Of a DNA stretch of 64,000 nt, positions 60,491-64,000 are shown piece by piece. The translations under genes were made by a program, and so were the position numbers. Within the stretch, counting starts at the first letter, position 1. Each line of letters starts with the position of its first letter. Origin of the DNA: Jiangella muralis (GTDB lineage Bacteria; Actinomycetota; Actinomycetes; Jiangellales; Jiangellaceae). The notes under the pieces are model-generated. The model saw only the letters and a list, made by a program, of their open reading frames with translations, was not told the origin of the DNA and made no database searches. The stretch spans positions 210,906 to 274,905 of the forward strand of contig NZ_KQ434756.1 in the NCBI RefSeq assembly GCF_001270745.1. The letters are read 5' to 3'.

Positions 60491-61495
60491 CTAGCGCGCC
60501 GACGAGTCGCGGACGATCAGTTCCGGCTCGAACACGACCTGCCGATGCTCGTGCTCGGCCTCCGTGGTCTCCGCGAGCAGCAGCTCAGCCGCCGTCCGGC
60601 CGAGTTGTTGCCGGGGCTGGCGCACCGACGACAACGGGACGGCCGCGGCGGCGGCGAAGTCGATGTCGTCGTAGCCGACGATCGCGACGTCGTGCGGCAC
60701 CCGTAGCCCGGCGTGGGTCAGCGCCTGCAGCACGCCGAGCGCCACCAGGTCGTTGGCGCAGAACACCGCCGACGGCAGCGCGTCGCGGCCCGCGGCGGCC
60801 AGCCGGTCGCCGGCCGCGCGTCCGGCCGCCACGTTGAGCCCCGTCGTTGTCAGGACGGTCAGCTCGACGTCGTCGTGCGCCGCCACGACCGCGGACGCAC
60901 CCTCGTACCGTTCCTGCACCTGCTGCAGCGTCAGCGGCCCGCCGACGAACTGGATGGTGCGGTGGCCGGTCTCGATCAGGTGGGTCGCGGCGAGCCGTCC
61001 GCCGAGCACGTCATCGACGGCGACGGAGCACTCCAGCGCGGGGTCGCCGCGCCGGTCGAACAGCACGACCGGGATGCCGCGGTCGCGCAGCGCGGCGATG
61101 CGGCCGTCGGTGTCGATCGGGTTGATCAGCACGCCCTGCACCCGCATCTCGGCGAGCAGGTCGAGGTGGGATGCCTCCTTGAGCGGGTCCTCGTCGGTGT
61201 TGCAGAGGATGACGGCGAGCCCGTGCTGGTTCGCGGTGTCCTCGACGCCGCGGGCGACGTCGGTGAAGAACGGGTTCGCGACGTCCAGCACGACGAGGCC
61301 GAGGGTGCGGCTGCGGCCGACCCGCAGCTGCCGGGCGGAGTCGTTGCGGACGAAGCCCAGCTCGGCGATGGCGGCGTGGACCCGCTCGCGGGTCGGCTCG
61401 GCGACCAGCTCCGGCCGGTTGAGGACGTTCGACACCGTGCCCACCGACACGCCGGCCCGCAGCGCCACCTCGCGGATGTTCGGGGCTCCAGCCAT
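60491..61495 (-). CDS. LacI-family transcriptional regulator of rhamnose genes
   Basis: This 334-residue regulator has a LacI HTH (IREVALRAGVSVGTVSNVLNRP, ~5-26) and a periplasmic-binding-like sensor domain (~60-330). It includes TLGLVVLDVANPFFTDVARGVE and the C-terminal VGYDDIDFAAAAAVPLSSVRQP. It is divergent from the rhaI operon and faces the TGAATCGGTTCA operator at 61586-61597, so it most likely represses L-rhamnose catabolism. The inducer is probably rhamnose or rhamnulose. Confidence 0.9.
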   Translation of the reverse strand: MAGAPNIREVALRAGVSVGTVSNVLNRPELVAEPTRERVHAAIAELGFVRNDSARQLRVGRSRTLGLVVLDVANPFFTDVARGVEDTANQHGLAVILCNTDEDPLKEASHLDLLAEMRVQGVLINPIDTDGRIAALRDRGIPVVLFDRRGDPALECSVAVDDVLGGRLAATHLIETGHRTIQFVGGPLTLQQVQERYEGASAVVAAHDDVELTVLTTTGLNVAAGRAAGDRLAAAGRDALPSAVFCANDLVALGVLQALTHAGLRVPHDVAIVGYDDIDFAAAAAVPLSSVRQPRQQLGRTAAELLLAETTEAEHEHRQVVFEPELIVRDSSAR

Positions 61496-61544
61496 CGCCG
61501 CAGCTTACCGGCTGGCCAGCGGCCCGAAGGGGCGTCCCACTCGG

Positions 61545-61574
61545 TTGACGCACCGACGCCGGATCACGTAGCTT
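61545..61574 (+). promoter_or_regulatory. Predicted promoter of the rha operon
   Basis: TTGACG (61545-61550) and TAGCTT (61569-61574) are separated by 18 bases and lie just before the LacI-type operator and the rhaI start. Confidence 0.5.
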
Positions 61575-61585
61575 GGCGGAAGCAC

Positions 61586-61597
61586 TGAATCGGTTCA
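61586..61597. promoter_or_regulatory. LacI-type operator TGAATCGGTTCA
   Basis: TGAATCGGTTCA is a near-palindrome of the TGAA-nCGn-TTCA type bound by many LacI regulators. It lies 12 bases after the predicted -10 and 24 bases before rhaI, so a repressor there would block initiation. Confidence 0.65.
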
Positions 61598-61620
61598 AAG
61601 ACGGCCGCTGGAGGCAGCAG

Positions 61621-62787
61621 ATGAGAACCCACGACGAGGTCAGGTCGGCCGTCCGCGGCCTGGGGGTCGAGACCGCCTCCTGGGCGTTCGCCAACTCCGG
61701 CACCCGGTTCAAGGTGTTCGGCCAGCCGGGCGTGCCGCGCGACCCGTTCGAGAAGATCGCCGACGCCGCGCAGGTGCACCGCTACACCGGCTCGGCGCCG
61801 CGGGTGTCCCTGCACATCCCGTGGGACCTCGTCGACGACTTCGGCGAGCTGGCCGCGCACGCCCACGACCTCGGCGTCGAGATCGGCGCCATCAACAGCA
61901 ACGTCTTCCAGGACGACGACTACAAGCTCGGCTCGCTGGCCAACCCCGACCCCGGCGTCCGCGCCAAGGCCGTCGACCACCACCTGCGCTGCATCGACGT
62001 CCTGCGCGCCACCGGCTCGACGGACCTGAAGATCTGGCTCGCCGACGGCCTCAACTACCCCGGCCAGGACTCCCTGCGCGACCGGCAGGAACGGCTGGCC
62101 GAGTCCCTGGCCACCATCTACGCCGCCCTCGACGACGACCACCGCATCCTGCTCGAATACAAGTTCTTCGAGCCGGCGTTCTATGCCACCGACATCCCCG
62201 ACTGGGGCACGTCGTTGACGCACTGCCTCGCGCTCGGCGACCGCGCGACCGTCGTGCTCGACACCGGCCACCACGCGCCCGGCACGAACATCGAGTTCAT
62301 CGTGATGATGCTGCTGCGGGCCGGGCGGCTCGGGGCGTTCGACTTCAACTCCCGGTTCTACGCCGACGACGACCTCATGGTCGGCGCCGCCGACCCGTTC
62401 CAGCTGTTCCGCATCCTGCACGAGATCGTCGCGCAGGACGCGCACCGGCCCGAGTCGCACGTCAACTTCATGCTCGACCAGTGCCACAACATCGAGCCGA
62501 AGATCCCGGCGGTCATCCGCTCGGTGCTCAACGTCCAGGAGGCGCTGGCCAAGGCGCTGCTGGTCGACGCCGACGCGCTGGCCAAGGCGCAGGCCGACGG
62601 CGACGTGCTCGGCGCCAACGCGGTGCTGATGGACGCCTACAACACCGACGTCCGCCCGCTCCTCGCCACGCTCCGCGAAGAGCAGGGCCTCGACCCCGAC
62701 CCCATCGCCGCCTACCAGCGCTCCGGCTACTTCGCGTCGATCAGCGCCGAGCGGGTCGGCGGTGCCCAGGCCGGCTGGGGAGCCTGA
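61621..62787 (+). CDS. rhaI: L-rhamnose isomerase (RhaI type)
   Basis: This 388-residue TIM-barrel metal isomerase converts L-rhamnose to L-rhamnulose. It contains FKVFGQPGVPRDPFEKIADA, LKIWLADGLNYPGQDS, LEYKFFEPAFYATD, LDTGHHAPGTNIE and FDFNSRFYADDDL, typical of RhaI of the Pseudomonas stutzeri type. The metal ligands are in the Glu, Asp and His of these motifs. The start is ATG 61621 behind GGAGG; the frame extends to 61573 without content. It begins the rhaI-rhaM-rhaD operon. Confidence 0.93.
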   Translation: MRTHDEVRSAVRGLGVETASWAFANSGTRFKVFGQPGVPRDPFEKIADAAQVHRYTGSAPRVSLHIPWDLVDDFGELAAHAHDLGVEIGAINSNVFQDDDYKLGSLANPDPGVRAKAVDHHLRCIDVLRATGSTDLKIWLADGLNYPGQDSLRDRQERLAESLATIYAALDDDHRILLEYKFFEPAFYATDIPDWGTSLTHCLALGDRATVVLDTGHHAPGTNIEFIVMMLLRAGRLGAFDFNSRFYADDDLMVGAADPFQLFRILHEIVAQDAHRPESHVNFMLDQCHNIEPKIPAVIRSVLNVQEALAKALLVDADALAKAQADGDVLGANAVLMDAYNTDVRPLLATLREEQGLDPDPIAAYQRSGYFASISAERVGGAQAGWGA

Positions 62788-62789
62788 CG

Positions 62790-63140
62790 ATGCCGCGGTA
62801 CTGCTTCGTGTCGCAGGTCCGCCCCGACCAGCTCGACGAGTACCGACGCCGGCACGCGGCGGTCTGGCCGGAGCTGCTGGAGACACTGCGCGACGCCGGC
62901 TGGCGCCACTACTCGATCTTCGTCGGCGACGACGGCCTGCTGGTCGGCTACGCCGAGGTCGACGATCTCGACGCGGCTCAGGCCGCCGTCCAGGCCACCG
63001 ACGTCAACCGCCGCTGGCAGGACGAGATGGCGCGGCTGTTCGCCCACGGCGCCCGTCCGGACGAGAACTGGCAGTACCTCGACGAAGCCTTCAACCTCGA
63101 CGACCAACTGGCCGCCGCCGCCCGAGAAGAGGACCGATGA
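62790..63140 (+). CDS. rhaM: L-rhamnose mutarotase
   Basis: This 116-residue protein interconverts the anomers of L-rhamnose, feeding the isomerase. It shows PDQLDEYRRRHAAVWPELLE, GWRHYSIFVGDDG and VNRRWQDEMARLF, hallmarks of RhaM/RhaU. It begins two bases after the rhaI stop and overlaps the next gene as ATGA. Confidence 0.93.
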   Translation: MPRYCFVSQVRPDQLDEYRRRHAAVWPELLETLRDAGWRHYSIFVGDDGLLVGYAEVDDLDAAQAAVQATDVNRRWQDEMARLFAHGARPDENWQYLDEAFNLDDQLAAAAREEDR

Positions 63141-64000
63141 ACCACCCTGTCGTCACCGAGTTGATCGGGCGGAGTCACCGGCTGGGGTCGGATCCGCGGA
63201 ACACGAATTATGCCGGTGGGAACACGTCGGCGAAGGGTGCCGGGGTGGATCCGGTGACCGGTGGTGAGGTCGAGCTGTTGTGGGTGAAGGGGTCCGGTGG
63301 TGACCTCGGCACCCTGACCGGGCCGGGGTTGGCGGTGCTCAGGCTGGATCGGCTGCGGGCGGTGGTGGACGTGTATCCGGGGGTGGAGCGGGAGGACGAC
63401 ATGGTCGCCGCGTTCGACTACTGCCTGCACGGCAAGGGCGGCGCCGCCCCGTCGATCGACACCGCGATGCACGGTCTGGTGGACGCGGCGCATGTGGATC
63501 ATCTGCACCCGGATTCGGGGATCGCGTTGGCGACGGCGGCCGATGGGGAGGCGTTGACGAAGGAGTGTTTCGGCGACCGGGTGGTGTGGGTGGGGTGGCG
63601 GCGCCCGGGGTTCCAGTTGGGCCTCGACATCGCCGCGATCAAGCAGGCGAACCCGGACGCGATCGGCTGCGTGCTGGGCGGGCACGGGATCACCGCGTGG
63701 GGCGCCACCTCCGGCGAGTGCGAACAGAATTCGTTGTGGATGATCCGCACCGCCGAAGACTTCCTGGCCACCCGCGGGAAGCCGGACCCGTTCGGCCCGG
63801 TCGTCGACGGGTACGCGGCGCTGCCCGAGACCGAACGCAGGGCGCGGGCGGCCGCGCTCGCGCCGCTGATCCGTGGCCTGGTGTCGACGGACCGGCCGCA
63901 GGTCGGGCACTTCACCGACACCGACACCGTGCTGGACTTCCTGGCCCGGGAGAAGCACCCCGACCTGGCCGGGCGGGGGACGTCGTGCCCGGATCATTTC
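63137..64000 (+). CDS. rhaD: Bifunctional rhamnulose-1-phosphate aldolase/alcohol dehydrogenase (partial)
   Basis: The 288 residues present form the class-II aldolase part of a RhaD-type fusion. It shows RNTNYAGGNTSAKG (~18-31), LWVKGSGGDLGTL, HVDHLHPDS (metal-binding His) and LGGHGITAWGATSGEC. The dehydrogenase part that makes lactate from lactaldehyde lies beyond the right edge. The ATG overlaps the rhaM stop. Codons in the first ~480 bases often end in G or T (GGT, GGG, TTG, AAT, TAT), unlike its C-ending neighbours. Together with RhaI and RhaM it completes much of the rhamnose pathway; a kinase is not seen here. Confidence 0.9.
   Translation, partial: MNHPVVTELIGRSHRLGSDPRNTNYAGGNTSAKGAGVDPVTGGEVELLWVKGSGGDLGTLTGPGLAVLRLDRLRAVVDVYPGVEREDDMVAAFDYCLHGKGGAAPSIDTAMHGLVDAAHVDHLHPDSGIALATAADGEALTKECFGDRVVWVGWRRPGFQLGLDIAAIKQANPDAIGCVLGGHGITAWGATSGECEQNSLWMIRTAEDFLATRGKPDPFGPVVDGYAALPETERRARAAALAPLIRGLVSTDRPQVGHFTDTDTVLDFLAREKHPDLAGRGTSCPDHF

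Overview
The window is GC-rich DNA with strong C/G third-position bias, densely packed with genes that are often joined by 4-base ATGA/GTGA overlaps. It carries BldC, a DUF3073 protein, Tat and lipoprotein signals, an LPxTG surface protein and many IclR/LacI/TetR/LysR/Lrp regulators. All of this points to a soil-type, filament-forming high-GC actinobacterium. A Jiangella-like genus is possible, but the sequence alone does not fix the genus. The block purF...purM-DUF3073-branched-chain amino acid dehydrogenase...bldC resembles the known streptomycete arrangement and looks like core chromosome.

Layout. (1) 1-8720, minus strand: an uptake and hydrolysis operon with an amidase, an alpha/beta hydrolase, a branched-chain-type binding lipoprotein, an MFS transporter fused to a LivF ATPase, and a LivH-LivM-LivG fusion that runs off the left edge. 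A divergent Lrp/AsnC regulator follows at 9018. (2) 9466-15595, minus strand: gabT, gabD, an aminobutyraldehyde dehydrogenase and a copper amine oxidase. Together these can take putrescine to succinate; a LysR regulator is divergent. (3) 16809-17657: a YdjC/ChbG-like deacetylase, with a relic repeat before it and a double hairpin after it. (4) 17823-25035, minus strand: an IclR-led carbohydrate operon with an FAD oxidoreductase, an ABC binding protein, two permeases and a Tat-exported alpha/alpha-toroid protein. A perfect palindrome precedes iclR. (5) 25222-30912: PP2C phosphatase, MFS exporter, VOC protein, TetR, Fur-family regulator, EEP phosphatase/nuclease and DUF72. (6) 31563-37851: a MacB/FtsX-type ABC exporter and, divergently, a copper set (membrane protein, YcnI, CopC, CopD-CtaG) behind a CsoR-like operator. 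(7) 37913: tRNA-Phe. (8) 38384-48456: aldo/keto reductase, BldC, DHA2-type MFS, branched-chain amino acid dehydrogenase, DUF3073, purM and purF. purM and purF are split by a GNAT gene with a leader-peptide attenuator and by an SH3b/M15-like secreted protein. (9) 48535-58648: SDR, GIY-YIG-like protein, DUF1697, M20 dipeptidase, secreted LTD-EEP nuclease, LPDTG-anchored 5'-nucleotidase, and an unrecognised lipoprotein/secreted protein pair. (10) 58655-64000: a broken hydrolase, a threonine-dehydratase-like enzyme with RidA, then LacI and the L-rhamnose operon rhaI-rhaM-rhaD, which is cut by the right edge.

The strongest candidates for something unusual are the MFS-LivF fusion inside an otherwise normal Liv operon, the leader peptide with a sequestered ribosome binding site in front of the GNAT gene, a relic zinc-finger repeat present twice, and a recurring class of intergenic palindromes with long stems and 18-31 base loops. 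No CRISPR array, rRNA gene, intact insertion sequence or prophage was seen.
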